Shown here: in pieces, positions 36,702 through 44,719 of the stretch
How the letters are laid out: each line of letters opens with the position of its first letter
Position numbering within the stretch: position 1 is the first letter of the stretch
Assembly: GCF_032814565.1 (NCBI RefSeq)
Contig: NZ_CP136521.1
Location: 1,584,501 to 1,648,500 of the forward strand
Reading direction: 5' to 3'
DNA: 64,000 nucleotides
Source: Hwangdonia lutea
GTDB taxonomy: Bacteria > Bacteroidota > Bacteroidia > Flavobacteriales > Flavobacteriaceae
The notes under the pieces: model-generated
Database searches by the model: none
The model's input: the letters and a program-made list of their open reading frames with translations, nothing else
Told to the model about the DNA's origin: nothing
Position numbers and translations under genes: made by a program

Positions 36702-36850
36702 AGCCGTTTTCATTTTTCGTTTTTAAAAACTTTTACATTAAAATAACTAGTATAATGATGCCTTCAATATTCTAAAAACGGCTTGTAACCACCAATTAAA
36801 AAACGAACAAATACATATTTTACTACCTTTGGCTTTTAAAACCTTTGTTG

Positions 36851-37225
36851 TTGAAACTTACCTACTCCAAAAAAGAAAAACTTAAAAGCAAAAAGCTCAT
36901 AGATCAATTGTTTACAGAAGGGCAATCGGTTTCTGCTTTTCCGCTGCGTTTGGTGTATTTACAAACCACTTTTGATGATGAAGTTTTTGCAAAAACAGGG
37001 GTTTCGGTAAGTAAACGCAACTTTAAAACTGCCGTTGAAAGAAACCACATAAAACGTTTGTTAAGAGAAGCTTATAGACTTAATAAAGCCGATTTTTTTA
37101 ACAATTTAACAACACAACACGCGTTTATGATTTTGTACATTGGCAAAGATAAACCCACATTCACCCAAGTTGAAACCAAAATGAAACACTTATTTATAAA
37201 GTTTTTGGATAAGGTTTCTGAATAA
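36851..37225 (+). CDS. rnpA: Ribonuclease P protein component
   Basis: RnpA is the protein subunit that helps RNase P RNA trim tRNA 5' leaders. Of about 124 residues, the core is KLTYSKKEKLKSKKLIDQLF, FAKTGVSVSKRNFKTAVERNHIKRLLREAY (two adjoining parts; the second holds the RNR motif RNxxKR) and the basic C-terminus. Three consecutive TTG codons (36845, 36848, 36851) could start translation; I take the last, which gives the usual M-K-L-T-Y N-terminus. The usual rpmH neighbour is absent. The S41 protease gene follows after 17 bases. Confidence 0.93.
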   Translation: MKLTYSKKEKLKSKKLIDQLFTEGQSVSAFPLRLVYLQTTFDDEVFAKTGVSVSKRNFKTAVERNHIKRLLREAYRLNKADFFNNLTTQHAFMILYIGKDKPTFTQVETKMKHLFIKFLDKVSE

Positions 37226-37242
37226 TATAAAAGATTCCCAAC

Positions 37243-38877
37243 ATGAAAAATCTCCTAAAAAAGAAAATATTAATTCCTGTTTTAGCGCTTAGCATCCTAT
37301 TTACAGGTTCGGCTTTTAAAAACGATTTTTTTGAAATCGCTAAACAAATTGAAATATTCACCACATTGTTTAAAGAACTCAACATGAATTATGTTGATGA
37401 AACCAATCCGGGTGAGTTAATGGATACCGCCATAAAAAGCATGCTGGCCGATTTAGATCCGTACACAAACTTTTTAAACGAGCAAGATGTTGAAGCTGCA
37501 AGAATTAACAATACCGGTGATTATATAGGTATTGGAGCCAAAGTGCGAACCCATAAAGACAAGCTCGTTATTGTTGAGCCATATAAAGATTATCCGGCCG
37601 ATAAAGCAGGATTAAAAGCTGGTGACGAAATTATTAAAGTGGGTAATACCGCTGTTGAAAGCTATAAGGATGATGCAGGCAATTTACTAAAAGGTGCTCC
37701 GGGAACTTCGGTTGAAGTAACCTATAAACGCGAAAACCAAACTAAAACCACTACCATAAATAGAGCCGAAGTTGAGATTAATGCGGTGCCTCATTTTTCA
37801 ATGATTAATGACAAAACTGGGTATATCGTACTGTCGCAATTTAATAACAAAGCTGCCTCTCAAACCAATTACGCTTTGCGGGATTTAAAAGCACAAGGTG
37901 CCGAACGCATGATTTTAGATTTACGCGGCAACCCAGGTGGTCTGCTAAACGAAGCTATAAAAATTGTTAATTTATTTGTGCCAAAAGGACAATTGGTGGT
38001 CACCACGAAATCTAAAGTAAAAAAATATAACCGCACCTATTACACGCAAAAAGAACCCATCGATACCGAAATCCCGTTAGTCGTTTTAATTGATGGTGGC
38101 AGCGCATCGGCCAGTGAAATTGTTTCGGGTGCCCTACAAGATTTAGATCGTGCTGTTATTGTGGGCTCCAGAAGTTTTGGCAAAGGTTTAGTGCAGCGCC
38201 CCAAAATGCTAACCTATGGTACACAGGTTAAAATAACCATTTCCAGATATTACACACCTTCGGGCCGTTGCATCCAATCTTTAGATTATTGGAATAGAAA
38301 CGATAAAGGCGAAGCTGTAAGGGTAAAACAAGAAAATTACAATGCCTATAAAACCAAAAATGGTCGACAGGTTTTTGATGGCGGTGGCGTTTTTCCCGAC
38401 GAAAACATGGGCACTTTAAAAAACTCTGCGGTTATTAATGCCATAGCAAACGAAAACCTGATTTTTGATTTTGCCACCCAATATTATTACAACAATCAAA
38501 TCACCGATATTGATAACTTTAAACTATCGGCTTCTGATTTTTCAGATTTTAAAAACTATTTAAAGGCCAACAATTTTTCATTTGAAACCCAAACCGAGAA
38601 AGTACTTTTAAAAGCCTTTGAAACGGCTAAAAAAGAAGATTTAGGCGATGCGATTCAAGCCGATTATAATACCTTAATTTCAAATTTAAGCCGATCCAAA
38701 ACCAAAGCCATTGACGAGAATAAAGAGTATTTATTAACGCTTTTAACCAAAGAGATTGTTAAACGCTATGTTTACAGAGAGGGTTTATACGACTACTACA
38801 AAATTAACGACCCTAAAATAAAGAAAGCTACCGAAATTCTTAACAGCCCTTTAGCCTATTCCAATTATTTAAGATAA
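37243..38877 (+). CDS. S41 C-terminal processing peptidase
   Basis: This 544-residue periplasmic protease of the CtpA/Prc type has an N-terminal signal or anchor helix (about 9-24). A PDZ domain (about 85-165; GIGAKVRTHKDKLVIVEPY) comes next, then the protease core with LDLRGNPGGLLNEA. The serine site is GGSASASEIVSGALQD and the lysine SRSFGKGLVQ, a Ser-Lys dyad. A long C-terminal helical region follows (about 410-544). It sits directly after rnpA, a frequent flavobacterial pairing. Confidence 0.94.
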   Translation: MKNLLKKKILIPVLALSILFTGSAFKNDFFEIAKQIEIFTTLFKELNMNYVDETNPGELMDTAIKSMLADLDPYTNFLNEQDVEAARINNTGDYIGIGAKVRTHKDKLVIVEPYKDYPADKAGLKAGDEIIKVGNTAVESYKDDAGNLLKGAPGTSVEVTYKRENQTKTTTINRAEVEINAVPHFSMINDKTGYIVLSQFNNKAASQTNYALRDLKAQGAERMILDLRGNPGGLLNEAIKIVNLFVPKGQLVVTTKSKVKKYNRTYYTQKEPIDTEIPLVVLIDGGSASASEIVSGALQDLDRAVIVGSRSFGKGLVQRPKMLTYGTQVKITISRYYTPSGRCIQSLDYWNRNDKGEAVRVKQENYNAYKTKNGRQVFDGGGVFPDENMGTLKNSAVINAIANENLIFDFATQYYYNNQITDIDNFKLSASDFSDFKNYLKANNFSFETQTEKVLLKAFETAKKEDLGDAIQADYNTLISNLSRSKTKAIDENKEYLLTLLTKEIVKRYVYREGLYDYYKINDPKIKKATEILNSPLAYSNYLR

Positions 38878-38914
38878 AACAGTATCTTTATACTTGTATT
38901 CTATTCCCCCAATA

Positions 38915-39769
38915 ATGAATAAATTAATTAGACTCATACTAATTTTACTTTGCTTTAATTTAGCTACTTCTCAAAGCAAACTCACACACGATGTATATTT
39001 TGATACCGATAAATATGTGGTACCACCTACCGAAGAAAACAGATTACTGCTCTTTATTTCAAATTTAAGCGATATCGATATCGAGTCCATTTCCATTTAT
39101 GGTTTTTGTGATGATGTTGGTGCCGACGATTATAACCTAATACTATCGCAACAACGCGCCAATGCCATAAAATCTATTTTTTCCAATAACGAAATAAGCG
39201 AATCTTTAATTACGAATGTTGACGGAAAAGGTAAAATTTTACTCAAAATAGTTAATGAAAAAAACCTATTGAAAATTAGGGGATTAAACCGAAAAGTAGA
39301 AATTATTGTAAAGCCAAAACCTGAAATTGTTGAGGAAGTAAAACCCATTGCAGAAACAGTTAAAAAGAAAAATGTACCTGAACAAATAAAGAGCAAACTT
39401 AAAGTTGGTGATAAAATTACTTTTGAAAATATTTTATTTAAAACAGGTTATGCTACCGTTACCCCGGATTCTAAAAAAATACTAACCGCTATTGCCGACG
39501 CTTTGGTTGAACGCGATGATATTTATTTTACCATTCAAGGACATGTGTGCTGCACGCAATTTTCGCGTGATGCCGTAAACAGAAGAACCAAAAAACGCAA
39601 TTTATCTGAAGCTCGGGCAAAATATGTATATAATTATTTTGCCAAAAAAGGCGTTAGTAAAAAAAGGATGCGCTACATGGGGATGCGCCGAAAATTTCCG
39701 CTTGGTGGCGACCCAAAATTCGATAGACGTGTTGAAATTTTAATTACTTATGTGGGTAATGAGAATTAA
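38915..39769 (+). CDS. Secreted protein with two tandem OmpA-like domains
   Basis: This 284-residue protein has a signal peptide (about 1-19). A first OmpA-like domain (about 24-125) keeps the usual GxxDxxGxxxYN..LSxxRA pattern as GFCDDVGADDYNLILSQQRA. After a charged Pro/Glu/Lys linker (about 130-165), a second domain (about 168-284) has the diagnostic HTD-like site changed to GHVCC, followed by NLSEARAKYVYNY and RMRYMGM. The second is paralogous to the protein at 41454. It is probably a periplasmic or envelope protein contacting peptidoglycan. I chose the ATG at 38915 with a clean signal peptide. Confidence 0.85.
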   Translation: MNKLIRLILILLCFNLATSQSKLTHDVYFDTDKYVVPPTEENRLLLFISNLSDIDIESISIYGFCDDVGADDYNLILSQQRANAIKSIFSNNEISESLITNVDGKGKILLKIVNEKNLLKIRGLNRKVEIIVKPKPEIVEEVKPIAETVKKKNVPEQIKSKLKVGDKITFENILFKTGYATVTPDSKKILTAIADALVERDDIYFTIQGHVCCTQFSRDAVNRRTKKRNLSEARAKYVYNYFAKKGVSKKRMRYMGMRRKFPLGGDPKFDRRVEILITYVGNEN

Positions 39770-39775
39770 AAATGT

Positions 39776-41245
39776 ATGGTTAATAAAATTAACTTTTTTA
39801 CCTTATACTTATTTTTAATAAGTAGCTATTGTATTTCTCAAAATACCTTTGTACCCGATGATAATTTTGAACAAGCTTTAATAAATTTAGGTTACGACTC
39901 GGGGGCTTTAGATGATTTTGTGCCCACTGCAAACATTAATACCATTACCGAATTATATATTGACGCACTAAATATTTCCGATTTAACCGGCATTCAAGAT
40001 TTTACTGCATTATCCATTCTTGATTGCTCAGAAAACAACCTTTCCAGTTTACCGATTAGCTCTAATTTTAACCTCACCGAAATATTTTGTAACAACAACG
40101 CATTAACCAGTTTAAATGTGTCTGCGCTTTCGCTTTTAAAAATACTGTGGTGCGATTTTAATCAACTTACAGCAATTAATGTAACTAACAATACCGATTT
40201 AATTTCATTAACCTGTGGTAATAATTTGATAACCAGTTTAGACGTAACACAAAACTTAAATCTAAATGTTTTGGTGTGCGAAAACAATCAAATACCCAAT
40301 ATAGATGTAACTCAGAATTCAACCCTAAACTCTTTACTTGTAAGAGGCAATATGCTCACCAGTTTAGATGTTACACAAAATCCCAATATAGCCTTTCTGG
40401 ATTGTGGCATCAATCAACTAACGAGTTTAGACGTTACCCAAAATTCTAATTTGCGCGTATTGTTATGTTTTAATAACCAACTAACGAGTTTAGATGTTAC
40501 GCAAAATACGCTGCTTAGCGATTTAAGTTGTGTAAATAATCAAATTACACAATTAGATATGTCTAAAAACACCTCGTTGGTAAATTTAGATTGTAGTTAT
40601 AATGATTTATGTTGGTTAAATATTAGAAATGGCACCAATGAAAACGCCACCATTATGCATTTTGATTTTAATCCTAATCTAACCTGTGTGGTTATAGATG
40701 ATGCATCACGAACTTACCCCAATTGGAAACCTTATCCGTTTTCAAACTTTGTTGAACAATTATCCGATTGCTCCAGTTTTGTTCCCGTTGATACATTGCA
40801 AAATTTTATTGGCGCAAGCTATACTTTGCCCGTACTTAACAACGGAAATTATTATACACAATCAGGCGGAAATGGTACGTTATTACAAGCGGGAGATGTT
40901 ATTAACAGTTCTCAAACCATTTATATTTACAACGAAACGAGTTGCGATAGCAACGAATCTAATTTTACAGTTAACATTACGAACGAAGATTATTTTATTC
41001 CAAAATATTTTACGCCAAACAACGATGGAAAACACGATTATTGGACGGTTACAGATTTAAATAACAGCATAAATAATATTTCAATTTATAACAGATACGG
41101 GCAATTACTAAAATTTTTGCTTCCAAATTCTCAAGGATGGGATGGGGTTTATAACGGACAGTTATTACCAACCGATAGTTATTGGTACCGAATTACCTTA
41201 AATAACAGAGAAGTTTTAAGGGGCTATTTTGCTTTAAAAAGATGA
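39776..41245 (+). CDS. Leucine-rich repeat surface protein with T9SS/gliding C-terminal domain
   Basis: This 489-residue secreted protein has a signal peptide (about 5-22, ending CISQ). Roughly ten 21-residue leucine-rich repeats (about 75-290) have the core LTSLDVTQNxxLxxLxCxxNQ. A short Cys-containing beta region is followed by a C-terminal sorting domain (about 400-489; PKYFTPNNDGKHDYWTV, ISIYNRYGQLLK, GWDGVYNGQLLPTDSYWYRI) of the gliding-motility/T9SS type B kind. It is therefore exported to the cell surface, probably for adhesion. It lies between two OmpA-domain genes. Confidence 0.9.
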   Translation: MVNKINFFTLYLFLISSYCISQNTFVPDDNFEQALINLGYDSGALDDFVPTANINTITELYIDALNISDLTGIQDFTALSILDCSENNLSSLPISSNFNLTEIFCNNNALTSLNVSALSLLKILWCDFNQLTAINVTNNTDLISLTCGNNLITSLDVTQNLNLNVLVCENNQIPNIDVTQNSTLNSLLVRGNMLTSLDVTQNPNIAFLDCGINQLTSLDVTQNSNLRVLLCFNNQLTSLDVTQNTLLSDLSCVNNQITQLDMSKNTSLVNLDCSYNDLCWLNIRNGTNENATIMHFDFNPNLTCVVIDDASRTYPNWKPYPFSNFVEQLSDCSSFVPVDTLQNFIGASYTLPVLNNGNYYTQSGGNGTLLQAGDVINSSQTIYIYNETSCDSNESNFTVNITNEDYFIPKYFTPNNDGKHDYWTVTDLNNSINNISIYNRYGQLLKFLLPNSQGWDGVYNGQLLPTDSYWYRITLNNREVLRGYFALKR

Positions 41246-41453
41246 TTTTTTTTAGCTTTTTATTTCTCTACTTTTAAAAGTCATCTATAAAGTGTATTTA
41301 AAAACAGCTGATTAACACACTGTTTTGTCGGTATAAGCGTGTGCTTTATCTAAGTTCGTGTATTTTAACCAAATAAATTTGAGAATAGTCTAAAAATTTC
41401 TTGCTAAAATCTTTGTTGCTATAGGTTTGGGGTACGCAACAAATCTATAGAAC

Positions 41454-41987
41454 ATGAAAAAAATTACTTTATTATTCGTTTTAATTTTCACATTAAATAA
41501 TGCTTTTGCAACAAATCATGTGAAAGAAGACAACTTACAAAAAACAATTATTGGTAATACAAAAGAAGCCACTGCAAACAATCACTCAAAATTAATAGCT
41601 GGTTCTTTTTACGGTGAAGACTTATCAGAAGGAGATTTAATTAGTTTAAAAAACCTAAAGTTTAAAAAAGGATATCGTTATTTAACGCCAGAATCTAAAG
41701 ACGTTTTAAAAGAATTAGCAGAATTTTTAGTTCAACGTACAGATATTTACTTTACAATAAATGGTCATGTTTGTTGTACTAGTGGAGGAATGGATGCTAA
41801 AAATAAAGAAACAGGAATTGCAAACTTAAGTGTTGTAAGAGCAAAATACATTCGTGATTATTTAGTAAAATACGGCGTAGATGCTAAAAGAGTTAGATAT
41901 AGAGGTTTAGCTGGAAAGTATAACCTAGAAGAGGAAGGAAGAGTAGATTTATTTATTAGACGGGTTGCTGATGTTTTATACTACTAA
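41454..41987 (+). CDS. OmpA-like domain protein (GHVCC variant)
   Basis: This 177-residue envelope protein has a signal peptide (MKKITLLFVLIFTLNNAFA). After a short polar region a single OmpA-like domain (about 60-172) contains FKKGYRYLTPESKDVLKELA, NGHVCCTSGGMDAKN, NLSVVRAKYIRDYLVKYGVD and VRYRGLAGK. It closely resembles the C-terminal domain of the protein at 38915, including the unusual Cys-Cys in place of the Thr-Asp of canonical OmpA. A 208-base non-coding leader precedes it, suggesting its own promoter. Confidence 0.85.
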   Translation: MKKITLLFVLIFTLNNAFATNHVKEDNLQKTIIGNTKEATANNHSKLIAGSFYGEDLSEGDLISLKNLKFKKGYRYLTPESKDVLKELAEFLVQRTDIYFTINGHVCCTSGGMDAKNKETGIANLSVVRAKYIRDYLVKYGVDAKRVRYRGLAGKYNLEEEGRVDLFIRRVADVLYY

Positions 41988-42072
41988 ATAATAGTAAAGC
42001 CATATATAATTTCTAGCTGTTTACATTTAAAAAATCTTCTTTTTATTTTTTAAACACAATTGTAAAAAAGAT

Positions 42073-42516
42073 TTATTGGTACACCATAGCAATATGAGGT
42101 ATATTATCTTCAAGATATTCATCCCCAATTGCCTTAAAACCTAAATTGGTATAAAATTTACTCAAATATGTTTGAGCCGAAATTTTAATTTTTGTTTCAT
42201 TATAATGATTTTTTATGGCCTTGATTGAAGCTTGCATGATAGCATATCCGTATTTATATTGACGTTCGTTTTTAGCCACAAGAACACGACCAATACTGGC
42301 TTCATCAAAATAATAGCCTGGTTTAAAAACCCGTGTGTAAGCTATTATTTTACCATTTTTAAAACCTAAAACATGTAGTGCTTTTTCATCTTTGCCATCA
42401 ATATCTTGATACACACAATCCTGTTCCACAACAAAAACCTCGCTACGCAATTGAAGTAAATCGTATAGTTCTTGGGTTGTTAACTCTTGAAATGTTTTAA
42501 CTGTTATTTCTAGCAT
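42073..42516 (-). CDS. ElaA-type GNAT N-acetyltransferase
   Basis: This 147-residue protein has the ElaA signature: LYDLLQLRSEVFVVEQDCVYQDIDGKDEKALHVLG (adjoining segments), then the acetyl-CoA region ASIGRVLVAKNERQYKYGYAIMQASI, and the C-terminal YLSKFYTNLGFKAIGDEYLEDNIPH. It would use acetyl-CoA to acylate an unidentified small molecule or protein. It is cytoplasmic, at normal length. It is a single gene on the minus strand, downstream of the CDF transporter gene. Confidence 0.92.
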   Translation of the reverse strand: MLEITVKTFQELTTQELYDLLQLRSEVFVVEQDCVYQDIDGKDEKALHVLGFKNGKIIAYTRVFKPGYYFDEASIGRVLVAKNERQYKYGYAIMQASIKAIKNHYNETKIKISAQTYLSKFYTNLGFKAIGDEYLEDNIPHIAMVYQ

Positions 42517-42600
42517 AAAATTTGTGATTATGAGTCTTTATTAAGGCATAAAAATCTTTTTTAATTTAACTTATTAATAATCATTTAATTTATTTAAAAC

Positions 42601-42632
42601 AGATTCCCACGTCGTAAACTCCTCGGAATGAC
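42601..42632. repeat. Half-copy of the flavobacterial palindromic repeat
   Basis: AGATTCCCACGTCGT...CTCCTCGGAATGACG matches the architecture of the right arm of the element inside gltX (AGATTC...CTGAATGACAT), but only one arm is present. It lies 9 bases beyond the CDF transporter stop. It appears to be a decayed or solo copy. Confidence 0.5.
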
Positions 42633-42640
42633 GTATCAAT

Positions 42641-43558
42641 TTAATCCTGCACAATCACATCTTTTGCGTCGTCTTTACCAAATTCCGGTTGAATATTTAC
42701 ATGGTTGATACCGTAATTATCCAATAAAAAATCTTCAATTTTATGCAAAATAACATCAAATTGCGATAAGGAAATATCTTCTTTAAAATCGATGTGCGCT
42801 TCTAAATGGATTTCATCTTCATTGAGTTGCCAAATATGAACATGATGCACATTTTTAATGCTTTCAAAGGTATTAATTTCATCTACTATTTTATTAATAG
42901 GTGTTGCATCTGGTGTAAACAACATGAGTACTTTGGTTGAATCTTTTAATAAATCAAAACCCATCCAAATTAAGTAAACGGCTATAGCGAAAGTAAGCAC
43001 GCTATCCACCCAAAACAATTGGTAGTATTTCATTAGTAAACCCCCAATAAAAACCGCAACACTCGCCATCATATCGGTTAATAAATGAAGGTATGCGCTT
43101 TTCATATTCATGTTGGATTCAGCATCTTTTTTCAATAAAAGCACACTAAAACCATTACCTAAAATAGCAATTAACGATAACCAAATCACTAAATTGGATT
43201 CGATTTCCTGTGGATTTTGAAAACGCTCAATCGCTTCAATAATCAATAAAACAGCAACAATAATTAAAGTGGCCGCATTTATAAAAGCCGCTAAAATTTC
43301 GGCCCGTTTATACCCAAATGTTTTTTGAAATGAGGCTTTTCGTTTTGATAATTTATCGGCTACATAACTGATAATAAGTGAAATAACATCGCTAAAATTA
43401 TGCAACGCATCACTTAAAAGTGCCAAACTACCAGACATTAAACCACCAACAACCTGAGCTATAGTTATAGCAATATTTAATAAAATGGATATAAATAAGT
43501 TGCGTCCTTTTAAATCGGGATGCGCATGGGTGTGACTATGAGAATGGTGATGCCCCAT
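42641..43558 (-). CDS. Cation diffusion facilitator (zinc/cobalt exporter)
   Basis: This 305-residue CDF antiporter, CzcD-like, moves divalent metals out of the cytosol. A histidine-rich N-terminus (GHHHSHSHTHAH) precedes six TM helices (about 20-205) with the metal-site HNFSD and HLLTD motifs (HxxxD in TM2 and TM5). A C-terminal cytosolic ferredoxin-like domain follows (about 210-300; VHHVHIWQLNEDEIHLEAHI). Its start codon abuts the rpiB stop, so the two are probably one transcript. Confidence 0.94.
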   Translation of the reverse strand: MGHHHSHSHTHAHPDLKGRNLFISILLNIAITIAQVVGGLMSGSLALLSDALHNFSDVISLIISYVADKLSKRKASFQKTFGYKRAEILAAFINAATLIIVAVLLIIEAIERFQNPQEIESNLVIWLSLIAILGNGFSVLLLKKDAESNMNMKSAYLHLLTDMMASVAVFIGGLLMKYYQLFWVDSVLTFAIAVYLIWMGFDLLKDSTKVLMLFTPDATPINKIVDEINTFESIKNVHHVHIWQLNEDEIHLEAHIDFKEDISLSQFDVILHKIEDFLLDNYGINHVNIQPEFGKDDAKDVIVQD

Positions 43559-43993
43559 TTAACACGATAAAGGTATTTTATCAACGCGGTTTTGATGTCT
43601 GCCGCCTTCAAACTCGGTATTTAAAAAAGTATCAACCATTTCAACCGCTTGATGTATGGCTGTAAATCGTGCAGGAATACATAAAACATTAGCGTTATTA
43701 TGTTGCCTCGTTAAGCTTGCTATTTCTTTATTCCAACATAAACCAGCGCGAATTTTTTGGTGTTTATTCGCAGTCATAGCCACACCATTGGCACTACCGC
43801 AAATTAGTATACCGAATGTAGATTTATTGGTTTCAACAGCATCGGCCACTGGGTGTACAAAATCTGGGTAATCTACGCTATCGTTAGCATCTGTCCCAAA
43901 ATTAGTAACGGTATAACCTTTGCTTTCCAAATGTTTTTTGATAACGAATTTATAATCGGTTCCGGCGTGATCGTTTCCTATAGCAATTGTCAT
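43559..43993 (-). CDS. rpiB: Ribose-5-phosphate isomerase B
   Basis: RpiB interconverts ribose-5-phosphate and ribulose-5-phosphate in the pentose phosphate pathway. The 144-residue protein begins MTIAIGNDHAGTDYK. It contains YPDFVHPVADAV, the active-site loop ILICGSANGVAMTANKHQKIRAGLC (adjoining parts; catalytic cysteine in ICGSANG) and HNNANVLCIPAR. I chose the ATG at 43993; the longer frame adds 25 non-conserved residues. It is directly upstream of the CDF gene. The long AT-rich gap to rnr begins just before this gene. Confidence 0.95.
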   Translation of the reverse strand: MTIAIGNDHAGTDYKFVIKKHLESKGYTVTNFGTDANDSVDYPDFVHPVADAVETNKSTFGILICGSANGVAMTANKHQKIRAGLCWNKEIASLTRQHNNANVLCIPARFTAIHQAVEMVDTFLNTEFEGGRHQNRVDKIPLSC

Positions 43994-44546
43994 TTTAAGT
44001 ATTTTTATTTTATTAAACAAAGGTAATAAATTAAGCGTTAGATTAACGCCTGCGCGATAATGACTCACAAAGCTTTATAACAGCAAAAATTTTTTATAAA
44101 AAACATATCGCATCTTTTTTAAATTTTAAAGTCTGTCGATTACTATTTTGATTACTTGTTGATAAGTGTTCATTATTTTTTAAAAGAAAAACATGGAATA
44201 TCCAATTATTTTTACAAGCAAAAACGCATATCAATTTACCAAAAATTTAAGTTACTTTTTTTTGCCAGGTTATGAGATTAAAAAATGATAACTATTAACA
44301 TCAAATTTTTAAAAGTTATGAGTAAAATGCTGTTAATTTTGGTTGTTAACAACTGTGTACATAAAAATTAAATCAACTAAAAATTAAAGTTTTAAGGATA
44401 AATAGTATGTTAATAACCTATTAACAGAATGCTATTATAATACCATCAAAATAAAACGTAAAAAAGTTATACCGTTATTAACACACTATAATAACCACCA
44501 TTTATTTTTTTAAATTTTAAAAGAAAAATTATTATATAATATATAA

Positions 44547-44555
44547 TGTGGATAA
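44547..44555 (-). promoter_or_regulatory. Perfect DnaA box
   Basis: TGTGGATAA is the reverse complement of the consensus TTATCCACA. It adjoins an A/T-only tract and lies in the centre-right of the non-coding gap between rpiB and rnr. Confidence 0.55.
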
Positions 44556-44608
44556 GTTTGATTTACTCAAGCTTAACATAAAAAAAATGCTATTTAATAT
44601 TAAAACCC

Positions 44609-44616
44609 TAACTTTG
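44609..44616 (+). promoter_or_regulatory. Candidate -7 box for rnr
   Basis: TAACTTTG fully matches TAnnTTTG, about 104 bases before the rnr ATG. The resulting leader could form two hairpins: AAATAGC/GCTATTT (44625-44658) and TCCCGA/TCGGGA (44674-44689). No good -33 box is present. Confidence 0.4.
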
Positions 44617-44719
44617 CACTAAACAAATAGCGATCTTCTCCTAAAAACAAAGCTATTTAATAACAAAATTTTCTCCCGACACTTCGGGATTTGGAAATTA
44701 AAATGATTACAAAAATTAA

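Larger units (their letters stand above)
43994..44719. other. 726-bp AT-rich intergenic region, candidate oriC
   Basis: No gene is seen between rpiB and rnr. The gap holds one perfect DnaA box TGTGGATAA (44547-44555) and one single-mismatch box TGTTGATAA (44157-44165). It also holds a cluster of related nonamers: TGTTAATAA (44408-44416), TTATTAACA (44475-44483), two copies of CTATTAACA (44292-44300 and 44418-44426) and the palindrome GTTGTTAACAAC (44342-44353). An almost pure A/T block (44508-44547) adjoins the perfect box like an unwinding element. This is the pattern of a replication origin, but dnaA is not in the window and strand bias was not computed. Confidence 0.45.

Noticed and set aside
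36845-37225. rnpA as proof that the origin lies beside it
   Set aside because: In this window rnpA lacks rpmH and dnaA neighbours, and its upstream gap has no DnaA boxes that I can see; the boxes cluster 7 kb away instead.
40200-40600. Repeated DNA resembling a tandem repeat or CRISPR-like array
   Set aside because: The period is about 63 bases and in frame, encoding 21-residue leucine-rich repeats; there are no constant repeats with unique spacers.
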